A stretch of 64,000 nt of DNA from Paramecium sonneborni (GCA_905182985.1 CAJJDN010000099.1:150040-214039); one strand, 5' to 3'. Positions 36,165 through 49,473 are shown, counted from the stretch's first letter. Numbers and translations are program-made. Notes: generated by a model not told the origin, from the letters alone.

Positions 36165-37258
36165 ATGGAAAGTCATCATCAATAATAAGAAGATAAATCA
36201 TCATTAACAGCAAAAGAAGCATCTTATACAAAAGGTCCAGAGTAAAATGCTGGAGCTAATTAACATGCTCCAAATGATAGAGTAAAGAAAATAGATTAAG
36301 TTCCTGATTTTCTGACAGGTCGAACTAGATAAGTATATAGTTTTAATACAAAGGTTTTGGAGAAATTAGAAGATTTTGTTTATGATTAAGATTAAGAGGA
36401 ATACAAAGATTTACCTAATTTGGGACCATATGAGTTTGAAAATGGAAGTGTTTATATGGGTTAATGGAAGAATGGGTATATTATTTATATTATATAAATT
36501 AATTAGATAAAGACATGGTAGAGGAAGATAAATATGGTAGGATGGTTCATTATATGAGGGTTATTGGTATTAAAATGTAGCATGTGGAAAAGGAAGATTA
36601 ATACATTCTGATGGAGATATATATGAAGGAGAATGGAGAAATGATAAAGCACATGGTTAAGTAATTATTTATATATATTTTAAGGGAAAATATGTTCATA
36701 TGGATGGAGCTAAGTATATAGGTTAATGGGAAGATGATAGATAAAATGGAGAAGGCAAAGAAATTTGGCCTGATGGTGCTAGTTATGAAGGATAATATAA
36801 AAATGGTAAAAAAGATGGAAGAGGTACATTTAAATGGGCTGATGGTTCTATTTATGTTGGAGATTTCTTTTAAAATAATATTTAAGGATAAGGAGAATAT
36901 AGTTGGGAAGATGGAAGAAAATATGTTGGAGAATGGAAAAATAATAAAATGGATGGAAAAGGAGTAATATTAAATATAAATATGTTTATAGGTTTTTACA
37001 TGGTTAGATGGAAGAAGATATGAAGGTTAATATAAAGATGATAAAAAACATGGTTATGGAGAATTTAAATGGCCTGATGGTAGAGTATGAATTTTCTAAG
37101 ATTTTCAGGTTTATAAAGGAGAATGGTCTAATGGAAAATAACATGGTAGAGGAATCTATATAGGTTCATCCAAAGTTGAAAAAGAAGGAGAATGGTAAGA
37201 TGGTAAAAGAATAAGATGGATTAGAAGAGGAGGTTAACCAATCGAAGAAGGAAATTGA
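35872..37258 (+). CDS. MORN-repeat protein with N-terminal acylation motif and IQ motif (paralogue 2)
   Basis: It begins MGSCCGGQQGWCG, again a Gly2/Cys acylation signature. A 29-nt intron (GTAATTATTCAG...ATTAG) splits the IQ motif, which when spliced reads ATKIQAHIRGHKAREEVKK. A Ser/Gln-rich linker follows, then about ten MORN repeats, such as IYEGEWRNDKAHGQ, KYIGQWEDDRQNGEG and KYVGEWKNNKMDGKG. At least three further introns of 24-30 nt interrupt the repeats. TGA is at 37256-37258. The shared architecture and near-identical last 30 residues ([13 protein letters not shown]) make it a tandem paralogue of the gene at 33193. The combination suggests a Ca2+/calmodulin-responsive membrane or cortical scaffold, which is inference. 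Confidence 0.88.
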
Positions 37259-37972
37259 ATTTCACTTTTATAATAATTTCTTACATTATTTTTTATTCTT
37301 TATTTCATTATTTTTCTTTCATTACATTTTACTTATTTTTCTTATTGTTATTTATTATTTTCAAATAGTATACAATTTTATTTTTCTTCAAAATTTTCAA
37401 ATTTTCTTTTCAATATAATGAATTTTCTCTCTTTTTTTTTATTTCAAATTCTTAACCAATCTGATCTTTCATTAATTTTTTGTCTTCTTCAATCTTTATT
37501 TTTTATTCTTAAAACTTCTTAATTTCTCTTAAAACTCAAAGTCATTATTATTGTAACATTTTTCTTCTTATAAAATTAATTCCAAAAATCTCTTCATAAA
37601 CATTTTTTAATTTATATCTAATATTTTCAAAATTAATAGAGTATAATATTATTATAAATATTCTAAATCTAAAAAAAACTTAATCACTAAATAAATTTTT
37701 GTGTTGTAAAAATATTTTTATTGAGATGAAATATTTATATAATGTCTAAATGATTATCGCATAATAGAATTGATTAAGATTTTACTTTAATAAAATAAAA
37801 TAATAACTTTATATATAGGTCCACTATAGTATAGATTGATTTAATAATAATTAGTTTTTAAAAATTCTAATGGTTTCTCTTTTTAGATTTTAAAAATAAT
37901 TTTTGATGTTAATGAAATAATTTTAAAATTCTTTACACGTAAATAATTTATTCTAGAATTTTATTAATAATT
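37259..37972. other. Intergenic A+T-rich stretch
   Basis: This region of about 700 bp lies between two + strand genes. It contains T-rich and A-rich tracts and no frame with coding character. Promoter elements for the downstream gene presumably lie in the last part; nothing specific is visible. Confidence 0.5.
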
Positions 37973-40228
37973 ATGTTAAAAATCATTTTCATAGCTATCC
38001 TGTGTTCATTAAGTGTAGGATTATTTGAGAATTCTTATTTAATTAAGCATGCAAATAAATTACAAGATTTTAGAGATATTTTGGAATCTGAATTTGTTTC
38101 ACTTGTATATTTTTATTCAGATTCATGTGAAAATTGTCAAAAAGCAGCCTCATTAATAGAAAAAGTAGCTGAAGATTAAGAAGGTTTAATAAATGTATAT
38201 GGAACAAATTGTGATGAAATAATCAAAGATCCTTAATCAAAGTAGATATATAATATTAAATCTAGCAATTAATTACCTTATTGTAGTCCTGATGTTATAT
38301 AACATTTGCCATAAATTACATTCTTTGAACCTCCAAGTCAAAAAATAAATCCTTATACAAAAGAAAAAATGATAGCCACAGAACACAGATTTTAAGGAGA
38401 AGCCAATCCTTAAAGTTTAGGATAATACGGATATAAATTTATACCGAATCATGTTATTAGGATTAATAATATGGAGGAATTCAAAAATTTTGAGACAACA
38501 GATTCAAAATTGAATAAAGTGATTCTTTTTACAAAAAGAAAAGAAACTTCTGCTTTACTTAAAGCATTGAATTTACATTATTATGAAAGAGTAAAATTTG
38601 GAGAGATTGTAGCAAGTCCAGAAACATAATCTTTAATTGATGAATTTGATATAAAAGATCTACCATAAATAGTTGGATTAGAAAATAATGGAGATAATAC
38701 TTATAATAGAGAATTATTTGATGGTGATCTATTATTTAAACCAATAAAGAAATTTGTAAGGGGTTTAGCTACTAAAGATAGAATCCCATATGAATAAGTA
38801 AATGAATAATCTAAGAAATAAGAAGAAAGAAAAAATAGAAGACATAAACAAGATGATTAAGAAAAAAACAATGAAAAATAAAATTTAATTATACCTACTA
38901 AACTAGATCAAAATATTTTAAATAAATAGCTTTTAAGAAATGATAAACCTGCATTTGTACATGTTTATAAAGATATTCCACATAAAGCATGGGAAGAAAC
39001 AATGAAGAAATATAAATCTTTATTTGATTATTATGAATTCTAAGTTAAAACACAAGAGGATGAAGAATTAATTAAAGAATTACATATTAAAAGTTATCCT
39101 AGTATTAGATTTTTTTAAGTTGGCAATAGTGAAAAAAAAAGAGCATCAAAAATTACATTTACAAAAGAATATACATTAGATGAAATGAATAAAGATATTT
39201 TAGAATTAGTTGATGATAAAACCATCAATACTAATGAATAATCATTGTAAATGTAATTAAGTTAATATCTTACTGATAATAATATTATTGTCATTTATTT
39301 TTATTAAACTTAATAAGTTGGATTAACATATAGAGTTTTAAGTCAATTGTAAGAATATTATGGTAAATATAAATTCTTGTCTTTTAAAAATGCATCTTAA
39401 AAGGTTATTGAACAATTTTAAATATAAAATTAACCATCTATAACAATTATATTTAGGGATGTGAAGGACAAGAAAGAATTGGATGAAGAACTTAAACCTG
39501 ATTAAGTAAGACAAGCATTATTTACAGGAAAACATGGCTATGATGAAATTAAATCATTTTTAGATTCGGTAAATTAATATTCTATATTTAGTTTGATGAA
39601 TCAAAAAAAACATCAAGTAAAAAAGTTTAAGAAATAACTAATTAAGAATAATTTGAAGAATTTTGTTAAAATAGATAAACTTTATGTTATATTGCATTAT
39701 TAAATGGTGAACATAAATAAACAAAACATGATGATATTTTGACTAAATGGGAATATTAATTGGAAGTATTAGATAAAATAAAAAATATTCATGGATCTAA
39801 ATAAGCATCTTTTGTTTTCATAGATGCTTCATGTCATGATGAATTGTTATTGAAGTTTGATATTTCTGATGATGCATTGCCTAATTTTGTTGCTTATTCT
39901 AGTAGTAAAAAGATGTAATAATTTTAAGTATTTTAGTTATTCTAAATTAATTGGAAGATTTGATTATGATTCAATTAGTAAATTTATTGATAAATAATAC
40001 AAGGGATAATCTAGCAATATTAATATTAATTCTATTTAGATTATTGAAAAAAATTGTGAAGAAATATTTTAAAAAAGAAAAGAAGCAAGTTAATAATCAG
40101 GACTTTCTGATTTTGATGAAGAAATATTGAAAGAAATTTTAGAAGAAGAAAGATAAAAAAAGAAAGAATTAGAGAAAGAATTAAAAAAAGGAAAGAAAAA
40201 GAATAAAAAATCTAAAGATGAATTATGA
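37973..40228 (+). CDS. ER thioredoxin/PDI-like protein with KDEL retention signal (736 aa)
   Basis: The N-terminus MLKIIFIAILCSLSVGLF is a signal peptide. A thioredoxin fold follows (SLVYFYSDSCENCQKAASLI) with active-site motif CENC near residue 52, where PDI has CGHC. Two or three further domains look like redox-inactive thioredoxin folds (PAFVHVYKD...KSYPSIRFFQ; NNIIVIYFYQT). A charged Lys/Glu tail ends exactly in KDEL before TGA 40226-40228, an ER-retention signal. Two introns (23 nt GTAAATTAAT, 22 nt GTAATAATTT) are needed, and the spliced frame is exactly 737 codons. A CxxC with Glu-Asn inside is unusual. It probably acts in ER disulphide handling or as a chaperone. Confidence 0.88.
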
Positions 40229-40306
40229 TTTTTTTTAATTTAATTTTATATTTTGTTTTTGGTATTGTGTCTAATTTACAAATAAATCATAATTTTGCAA
40301 AAGAAA

Positions 40307-41409
40307 TCATTTTTTCAATTTATCTTCATATTACATAAATTTTTAATTTAACCAATCATAAAATTCTGAACTTTCATTTTTTTTTTGTTCCCAAAGTGAT
40401 CCTTTATATTTTTTAGAATTAGAAACTAATTTATCAAACATTACACCCTTTATAATATTATTGATAAATAATTACTGCAAATTTTCTTAGCATATAATTA
40501 GGTAGGAAATCTGGTATATATTTTAATTTTAAATCAATACAAATAACCAAAGTAACAATATGATGATCAAATGAAATAGGTTTAACTTTAGTACAAAATA
40601 CATTTAAATCAGCTCTAACATGTTTAGGTTCTTGTGGAAAAGAAACTCAAAAGAAAATAAATTTTAAATGTTTACCCATATCTTTTTAATAATTTAGTTC
40701 TCTAGTCAATTGAATGACTTAAAATAAGAACACTTCCATCATATTCTAGATTGTTTACTCCCCATCCTTTTACACATAGTTCTCGATCAGATATAACAGG
40801 TGGTGATGAATGTATATGTAGAATCTTTGTTGCTTTATCTGGTTATAAAATAGTCTTAGAATCTCTGCAAAATGGAAACCATTATGGATATAATTCTGTC
40901 TCATATATTAGACTAATAAATATGTCTAAAGGAATTTTGATTTCTGTGTCAATTCTAGCTACTACTCTTGGTGAATTAGGTAATTATTAATATCTAATTT
41001 ACATTCTATTATCCTATTATTAAATGGACCAACCATCTGGATAAAATTAATATCATAAATACCTTATAAATCAAACCATCTAGTAAGTTCTTTTATTTCT
41101 TCTATATCATCATCAATCAACTCAAAAAATTCTTTTGTGTAATCTATATATTCATTATCATTTGAATAGTTAAGTAAAAGTTATTACTTCATTTAATATG
41201 CAGAAAAGTATTATTTGTCCTCCATAAAATATTTAAGTTGTTCTAATTCTGCTAGTTATTATTTATTTGGAGAGACTTCAATTTAAATTAATTTGATAAC
41301 TGATGGAGCATCACTACTATAGTCTGGTTCCTCTTCTTCCTCAATAACACATTATGCTAATTATATCAAGTGTCTAATTAAAACCCATTTTTTACTTTTT
41401 TATAGACAT
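40307..41409 (-). CDS. START-domain lipid-binding protein (about 330 aa)
   Basis: ATG 41409 with a 22-nt intron (GTAAAAAATG...TTAG) gives MSIKKHLIQLAQCVIEEEEE, an acidic helical N-terminus. After a second intron (26 nt, GTATTTATGA) comes a START-like fold: VVARIDTEIKIPLDIFISLI, then YPQWFPFCRDSKTI, then ISDRELCVKGWGVN and FDHHIVTLVICIDLKLKYIP. START domains bind sterols or phospholipids in a deep cavity. A 28-nt intron lies near the end, and the frame ends TGA 40307. My intron set leaves the total one base out of frame near 40660, so one boundary is wrong or a base is missing there. It lies next to an ORP gene on the same strand. Confidence 0.7.
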
Positions 41410-41929
41410 ATATTTTATTAACAAAGATGTATAATTTTCACAATAACAAATTTAATTTCTCATTATAATACTTTAATAACTACTACATCAATCCTAATTA
41501 AGTAATTGAACAAATTATATAGATTTTAACTATTCAAATTCTTTGAAATTATCTAAAATAGATAAAGCTATTTTTATTAGCAAATTTATATATGATTATT
41601 ATAACCTTCCAAATTTGCATTAATCTAATTATTTAATATTATGGATTCTTTTTTTAAAAAGTATTTTTTATACTAATTTATGATTATAATGAAGTTAATT
41701 AAAATCTTTTTTATTTAATTAAGATTAATAAGCTTATTTTTCAAAATTATTGATCAAATTTAATAAATTAAAGAGATTAATTCTCAATTAAATTAATAAA
41801 TATGATAATTTAAATACATTTATTATTGAAAAAAAAGAAAGAAATTTAATGTTTTGTTAATATTTATAAATATATATATATAAATGAAATTGAAAGAATG
41901 AAAAAAGTAGATTTATTTTATTTAATAAC
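41410..41929. other. Intergenic A+T-rich stretch
   Basis: These 520 bp lie upstream of the START gene and downstream of the ORP gene. The stretch is extremely A+T-rich, with no coding frame and no recognisable element. It should contain the START gene's promoter. Confidence 0.5.
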
Positions 41930-44900
41930 TCATTTTTTTTTTTTTTTCGGTCCTAAAGATTCTCTTAATTTTCTATCTTACCTTTGAAATATTTCAAGCC
42001 TTTCTTTCCATTATTATGCTTAATCAAAATCTCTTAATTTCCACATTAAAACATCCATTCTAAAATTAGCATCAGATGGTAATGGATATTAAGCCAATTC
42101 TAATTTGATTGGGAAATCATACATAATAGAAATCAATCTTTAATTATCAAACTAGATATAGAATAATAATTACTTTTAATTCTTGATTCCAAACTCCTTT
42201 AATAACACTTTTGATGGATTTAACTTCAGTTTTGAAATCTAAACCTTTATATTTTCTATAACCTTCTCTTAAATATCTACCAATAGCTTAATCAGTAACT
42301 TCAAATACACCTCCAGCAACATAATCTGAATATGGAAGATACTCTATATTAAAATATTAACAATATTTTTTTTCTGGTTTAAATGCACATTCCATTACCC
42401 ATTTGTTATCTAAATCAAAAAGAAATTATTTTTCTAAAAAGTCCATAGATTTATCACCAAATGTAGTTCCATATATACAACCTGGAGCTAGAAGAATAAT
42501 AATTTCTTAAGGAGGATTTTCAAATATTACTTTGACTTCACCAACATTTCTTCCAACAACAGAATTAGAATGAAAATTAGCTACTAATTCTAAACGTGCA
42601 TCAATTCTAATTATAAAATATAAAATAAATACTTATATTTTCGACCATAATATTAAATTATACATATTGGAGGATGATGACTGATTTATTCACAATATAT
42701 AGGACAATTATCAAAATATCCTTAAAATGTTTCTCCTAAAATAGGATTGAATGGCTTATAAATAGTATTTATTAATATTACTTTCTCCATTGATAAATAT
42801 GAAAATATAAAACCAAATGAAAATGCTGCACATTATTTAATTCTATGAAATTTATCTTTAGATATTGCAGCATCATCCAGAAATACAGGAGCAAAAGCTA
42901 AAGAACTACAAGCTCTTTCAGTATTTGATCTAGATTCAAAAATAGTTACTGGCATAGAAATACTTGTTAGTGATCTTCCCATTAATAACGAAGTTCCTTT
43001 ATAATTTATATCAATTTATACCTATTCTAGCCAATAAAAATTTAACTACACTCTTTTATGCATTTACTTTTACTTCATTTATACACTTAAGTCCACCATT
43101 CTTTTCATCTCTTTAAAAATCTTTTCTAAATATATAATGTCCTCCTTCTTACTCTCTCATATATTTTCTATTCTTATTTTAATTTATAACAAATTATATA
43201 TACATTTATATCTGATTCTAATGGATTCAAAATATGTTATATATCAATTGCTATTTGACAATATTTCCCACTAAAATAAGCCTACATCTTTTTTTCTACC
43301 CAATTCTCTATATTTTATATTGTATCACTTTAACTTTAAATTTAATTGATTTTACCCTAATGTTATCTTTAAGTTATTGAATTTCTCACATCCATCACAC
43401 TTTAATCAGCATCATTTGTTTATTAATCTGATTATCCTATAAATAATTTATCATTCATAGCATCTATATCATCTTCACAATCATAAAATTCTGTGATATT
43501 TCCTTCTGATCTTTCATTTTCAAGTTAAGGTTCATCTTATTCACAATCATCTTCTATTTTTGGTTATTAAAATATAATATTTGATGAAATGTTATTTCCA
43601 ATAACTTAAGAAGATTCTTAAGAACTAGATGTTTTTTTTTATTTCTGTTATTCTAAAGTACCTTAAGATAAATTATTTTAATCACATTTTCCTACTACTT
43701 GATTTAATTCATTTAACTTTTCTGATTATTTCCTATTATTTGTCTACTATTAAACTTATTAATCCTCTTCTTTTAAATTTCCTATTGATGGAATATTTTA
43801 AGTATTTTTAGATGAAATAGGTATTTGTAATGGTAATTAATTTTAAATTACTTAATTTGGACCTTATAATGGTGCTGATACAATAATAGGCTATTATTAA
43901 ATAATTTGATTTTAACCTATCTATTTAGGTATATCTACAGGTTATTCCATTTTAAACGAATTCTTTTTTCCTTCTTATCTATTTTAAATTTTATGTTTTT
44001 AGTTTGATTATTCATTTTAAGGACTATTATTAGGATTAATGTTTGAACATTAATCTTAAATTTGCTATTTATCAAAATCTACTTTTTGAGGTTTTATCAT
44101 ATTTTCATATTATAAAAAGTATTATTATGAGAGAATAGAATCTTCTTCATTAAAAGCTAAACCATTATAACTCTATTCTGTAAATAATACAATATTTGTT
44201 TAGTTATTTTCATAAAAAAAACCCCAAACAGCAAATTTTAATATTCCTGAAACAGTACCTTAATGTATTTTAAGATCAGCTTTTTTTTCAATAATAATTT
44301 TAATATTTTCTTTTTTTTTAAATTCGACAACATGTCTTAAATATGTGAATTCTCTTTTAAACTAAAACCAATTTTTGATTAATCTTATTTCTGTTATCAT
44401 TTATGATTTTTCTGATTTGAATTCTTAGATTTATGTATATTCTTTTAAATTATAAATATTCCAATCTAACTAAGTTTGAAACAATTATGTTTAGCATTTG
44501 ATTAAACCTAATTTATAAAAAGAAGATTAATACAATTTCCTGGTAATGTAAGGAATACTTTAAAATTGAGTTAATTATTTTTATTGCGATAAACTTTCAC
44601 TACTTGATTTTAAATTAGCTCATATTACTCTAATTAGTAAGATTTAGATCTTATATTTTGAATACTAAATTAATATATATAAATATACGCATTTCGAATT
44701 TCTTGCATTTCAAAAAATTATGGAATTTCATAGTCATAATCTCGAAGGGTTGCTACAATTAATTAAATTAATTTTACAAACTGATTTTGATGATAAACTA
44801 GGTTCAAATAAACTTTAACTACGGGGTTATTATCCACACATTTTTTTTAAGTATAACATTAGCTCATTAGCGAATTTCTCATTCTCTGATCCCATTAATA

Positions 44901-45161
44901 TATTCTTTTCATTGATTGTTGAAACTAATTCAAATTGAAATCTATTATTCTTTCTTTCAACATTTGCTATCTATAAAGAGCGAGAATAATTTTTACTTAA
45001 TAATTTGCAAGATGGTAATTTTTATTTTATTTTGAACTTTTTATTGAAAATATTCTAAGTTCTTGATCTATAATGTATTTTTTTGGTTGCCAAAGTCCAA
45101 AAGTCTTCCCTTTTACTAAAACTTCTCCTTCTAAAAGATAGTTGATTTTTGTCTTGTCCAT
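41930..45161 (-). CDS. Oxysterol-binding-protein-related protein (ORP) with PH domain
   Basis: ATG 45161 starts a PH domain (GEVLVKGKTFGLWQPKKYII). A long Gln/Pro/Ser-rich linker follows (about 43300-44700). The ORP domain is unmistakable: KPFNPILGETFQGYF, then the family signature EQISHHPP near 42680, GRNVGEVKVIF, and a C-terminal helix (FDQAQQWKERLEIFQRQDRK) ending in five Lys before TGA 41930. Introns include 26 nt (GTATTTATTT) and 22 nt (GTAATTATTA) inside the ORP domain. ORPs exchange sterol or PI4P/PS between membranes at contact sites; the PH domain targets phosphoinositides. I saw no FFAT motif but did not translate the linker completely. Expected length is about 1,000 aa. Confidence 0.9.
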
Positions 45162-45326
45162 TAATTAATAATATATTTTAGAGAGATATTTTGTATAAAA
45201 ATGGATTTTTATTGTAAAACTATTATTCTATTCCTTTTACTCACTTTACATCATATAAATTTATTTTAAAGTTATATTGTTTTTTTTTGTTACAATATGA
45301 TAATACAACCCAGATACTCATAAAAG

Positions 45327-48014
45327 ATGGCAGACACATTCTCCAATAGTAAGGACTTTTATTCATTTCATCAAAAATAATTTATAGCTTAAAAACCATA
45401 AGCACAACGTTTGGAACATTTATCAATATCTCAAAGAACTAAAATACAATCTTTAAAGGATAGAACAAGTTCTGATATTCTGACTGCTTTTATAAATAGA
45501 GGATTACTTTAAACTTAATAAAAAGCATCAACAACAAAACCTTTTGATAATTCATCAAGTATTTTAATAAAGTAGAGTTATGAAGATAAAATAACAAGAG
45601 AAGATTTACTGTCATAATAAGCTCTATAAACAATTGAAGATATAGAAAAAAGTAATAAATGTATAATCAATCAATTAGATAAGAAAATTCTTCCACCATT
45701 AAGATTGTATGCTGATAAATTAAAACTAAAGGAGAGATAGAACTAATCAAAAGAAAAAGCAGAACCTTTCAAAAATTCTCTTATTGAAACGTAAGTATTC
45801 ATTATAAAAATAAGCCCAACATTATAAAAGACATTAGCTAGAAAAAATAGAGGATTCATACAAAGTGAATAAAAGTCAACATAAGAGAATGAATAAATTA
45901 TACATAAGATGGGAAGAACCTCATCGACGCCTTTGATGTAAAAATCAAAAGAATAAAAAGAAGAACAAGTAACAAGCAGATCTGGTACTCCTTAAAAAGA
46001 AATCTAAAATATTAGTCCGATAAAAAATGTTTAAAAGAGTTTAACTAAGTAATTAAGCATTTATACCCCATAATACAAAGCAATAAAAGAAAAGAAATTG
46101 CAAAGTGCTTTACATTAATCATAACCGTAATAACAAATATAATAATAATAATAATAATAACCTATTTAAATTGATAAAAAAATAATTCCAAGAAAAAAAA
46201 AGTAATAAAATTAAAGTAATGCTATTCAATAATAAAATCAATAAAAAGAGAAATTGACTCTTCGTCATACATCTTATCGTTGTTTTTTAAATAAGATTAA
46301 TTTTTCAAATAATTAATGCATTACATGTCCAAATAAATTAGATATTCCTGCATATTATTATTATGTAGGTCTTGGAAATAATGGAAGTTTAGTCAAAAAT
46401 ATATTTAGATAAAGATGGTGGTGGTCAGAAGTAGAAACTTTAGATACAACAAAAGTCAATATGTCATGGACATAATTAAAATAGAATATTTGTATTGAAT
46501 TATTGCATCCATATAATACAGATTCTGGAGCTTAAAGTTCAGAATCTTTTATCCTTAGTCATGAAGAAACTATTGGAGATACAAGTGATTCAGATATTGA
46601 AGTAAGACCAAAATAATTGAGTATCACAGGAGGAATATAAAAATAATAAAGTTCTTCATAGCATCAATTAAAAAAACCACCAAATTATTATTCAATTAAA
46701 AGAATACTAAACACTTAAGATTTATAAAAATTACTAAATTATATGGAGGAAACTAATTGTTTTGATAGCTAATTGATTTTTAGTGATTGTTCTGAGAAAT
46801 TGCTTAAAGAAATTAAATAGTATAACACTATTTAAAGATTAGATAGTAGAAACTAAAAGATGCATAATCATATGGAAGATAATTGGCATTTAGGAAATAA
46901 AAAAGCCTTATTCTATAATATGAAAAATTACTTTTAGATAATAAAGGAAGATTATAATAAATTGCTTCCAGTTACATTTCATATTCAAAAAGGGTTGAGT
47001 GATATTGAATATTCGAGATTTTTGGATTATTATAATAGGAGAAGTGATGAACTTCGAGAACTTGAAAAAAATAGAGATAGAAAAGATAAAAAGAAATTAC
47101 CTCTTAATTTATGGATTATCAAACCAGGAGAATTGACTAATAGAGGTAATGGAATTACTGTTTGTAATGATTTGAATGAAATTAATAAAATAATAAGTGA
47201 AGAATTTTAAGAAGGCAGATAAAGAACATATATAGTTTAATAATATATTGATAATCCTTTTTTGTATAACAAACGAAAATTTGATATTAGATGTTATATG
47301 CTGCTTACATCTTAAAATGGAATTTTTAAAGGTTATTGGTATTAAGAAGGTTATATACGAACATCTTCAAAAGAATTCACTACGAAATGTTTAGATAGAT
47401 TTGTTCATTTAACAAATGATGCTGTTTAATCAAAAGATTAAGATTATGGTAAACATGAACCAGGAAATAAGATTTCTTATTTAGAATTTTAGAGATATGT
47501 TGAATGTAACTACCCAAATTATAAATTCAATTTTTTCATTGATATATATCCTAAAATGAGAACAGCAGCATTAGATATGATGAAGGCTACTTATGGTAAA
47601 ATTGATCCTCATAGAAGAATTAATAGTTTTGAAGTATTAATTTTTAAATAATAAAACTAGTTATATGGATTAGATTTTATGATAGATGAGAATTTCAAAT
47701 TGTGGTTAATTGAAGCTAATACTAATCCTTGTCTTGAATTGTCTTGTCCTCTTCTTAGTAGAATAATTCCAACAATGGTTGAAAATCTATTTAGGATCGC
47801 TGTTGATCCAATTTTCCCTCCACCATTTTTTGAAGAATGGCCTTAAAATAAAAAATTATTTATTCCTGATAATGTTATTGAAAATAATAAATTCGAACTT
47901 ATTTTTGATGAATTGATAGAAAAAAAGAACATGGTTAGTTTGTTTCGAGACAATAAAATTGAATAAGAATGTTTTGATATTGAAGAAGAAGAAGAGGAAG
48001 AAGAAAAAGATTGA
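45327..48014 (+). CDS. Tubulin-tyrosine-ligase-like protein, TTLL3/8 (glycylase) type, 887 aa
   Basis: ATG 45327 with one 24-nt intron (GTAAGTATTC...ATAAG) gives exactly 888 codons to TGA 48012-48014. Residues 1-300 are Lys/Gln/Ser-rich and disordered with a pure Gln run. The conserved part starts with YYYVGLGNNGSLVKNIFRQR and WWW, the lead-in typical of TTLL3/8, then MSWTQLKQ, NHMEDNWHLGNKKALFYNMK, the ATP-binding loop WIIKPGELTNRGNGI (near residue 587), RKFDIRCYML and DENFKLWLIEANTNPCLE. An acidic tail of Glu repeats ends the protein. This class ligates glycine to tubulin in cilia; glutamylase activity cannot be excluded. Paramecium is known for heavy tubulin glycylation, so a role in the axoneme or cortex is likely. 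Confidence 0.9.
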
Positions 48015-48210
48015 TAAATTGTATAACTAAGTTTATAATAATTATTATATAATAAAATTTTACTAAATATATAATCTAAACTGAGATAATTTTTTATCAT
48101 AATAAAAATAATACAATTAATTTTAAATTTGAGTAATTTTTAAACATATTTTCAATATTTTCAAAGTTAAAAAGAATGAATGATTAATTTATAATAAATA
48201 TATTTTACAT

Positions 48211-49473
48211 ATGTAGAAAGTAATTGTTTACTATGCGTTTAAAATAATGGATGGACTCTTCGTTGGCAATAGTCGTGCTCCTTTAGTATAAAATATATTT
48301 TTAAATTGATGAGGAAAGAGACTTTTTGATAATGAATAAGATCAATAACATAATTAATTGTGCAGCATCGGAACTCATTTATAATGGAAGTGGAAACTCT
48401 CTCTGTTTCAATTGGAGAGATGTTGATGATTAAGTAAATTATTAAATAGATTTAGAATATTGTAACAATCGAAAATATAGAAAAAATTAATTAGTTTATT
48501 GAAACAGCTAATAATAATGGAGAAGGTGTCTTGTTTTTTTCACTTCGTGGATAGAGTAGAGCTTTAACTGCATTAACAGCTTATCTAATGTATAAGTAAT
48601 GACCTTATTTAATTTAATAGATATAGTTGGAGCTTATATAAAACACTTTAATTCTTAAATTCAAGAAGAAAAGATTTTGAAATCAGAGCAGCATTCCTAA
48701 AATAATTAATGAATTTTGAAACTGATTATTTTAAAGATAAAGAAATAACTAGAAATTGGGATAATAATACTGAAAATCAAGAAATTTAAGTAATTTAAAA
48801 TACATATCTGAATTCTATATAATAATCACCTATGATTATTAAAACACACACAAATCTTTCAATTCAAAATGGAATCAAACATAACGTAGCTTGGTCTATT
48901 AACTTGATTTAATAAATCCAAACAATAGAAATTAAAGAAAATAAATAAAATAATAAAGAATTAAAACCTATTTTAAAAGGGTCTTCTTAACTTTTATAAA
49001 AGGACAAATAATAATAGAGATCGATTTCAGCTACAGATAATTCAAAATTAAACTTTGAGGATTTTATTTTGCAAAATTTACTTACTACAAAAAAGTTACA
49101 AACACCCAAAATTAATAGTTTTAGTTTTGATAGTAAAACTAAAAAAAAAGATTTTTTAGGAGGTCTAATTTCACAACAAAAGGCTAGACCAAAACGATCT
49201 TTACATTTTACACCAGAAAAATAGAGAATCATTCAAAATACTAAATAAATAATGGATACATATTTAAATTCACAAATTAATAATATTTAAATTATGAGGG
49301 GTAGATCTATTTTCACTCCTCAAAAAGAAAGAATAAGAGCATTATCTTAATAGAATTAAAGTCCTAATAAAAGTCCTATCTTTTCTAAATAATCCTTTTT
49401 TATGGAGAATTAAAATGCCAATTTTATGAAATGGAGTTTGGCTAAAAAACAACCATAATTTAAAATTAAATGA
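48211..49473 (+). CDS. DSP-fold pseudophosphatase (catalytic Cys replaced by Ser), 395 aa
   Basis: With introns of 28 nt (GTATAAAATA), 22 nt (GTAAATTATT) and 25 nt (GTAATGACCT) removed, ATG 48211 gives exactly 396 codons to TGA 49471; ATG 48247 in the same frame is an alternative start. The N-terminal 150 residues have the dual-specificity-phosphatase pattern: IMDGLFVGNSRAPLE, NIINCAASELIYN, an Asp-containing loop and then the active-site loop VLFFSLRGQSRA, near residue 92. The standard motif is HCxxGxxR; here His-Cys is Phe-Ser while Gly and Arg are kept. The following helix (SLYKTLQFLNSRRKDFEIR) is also typical. The C-terminal 240 residues are Ser/Lys-rich and disordered. Binding of phosphoproteins without catalysis, as in STYX, is the likely mode. 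Confidence 0.85.
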
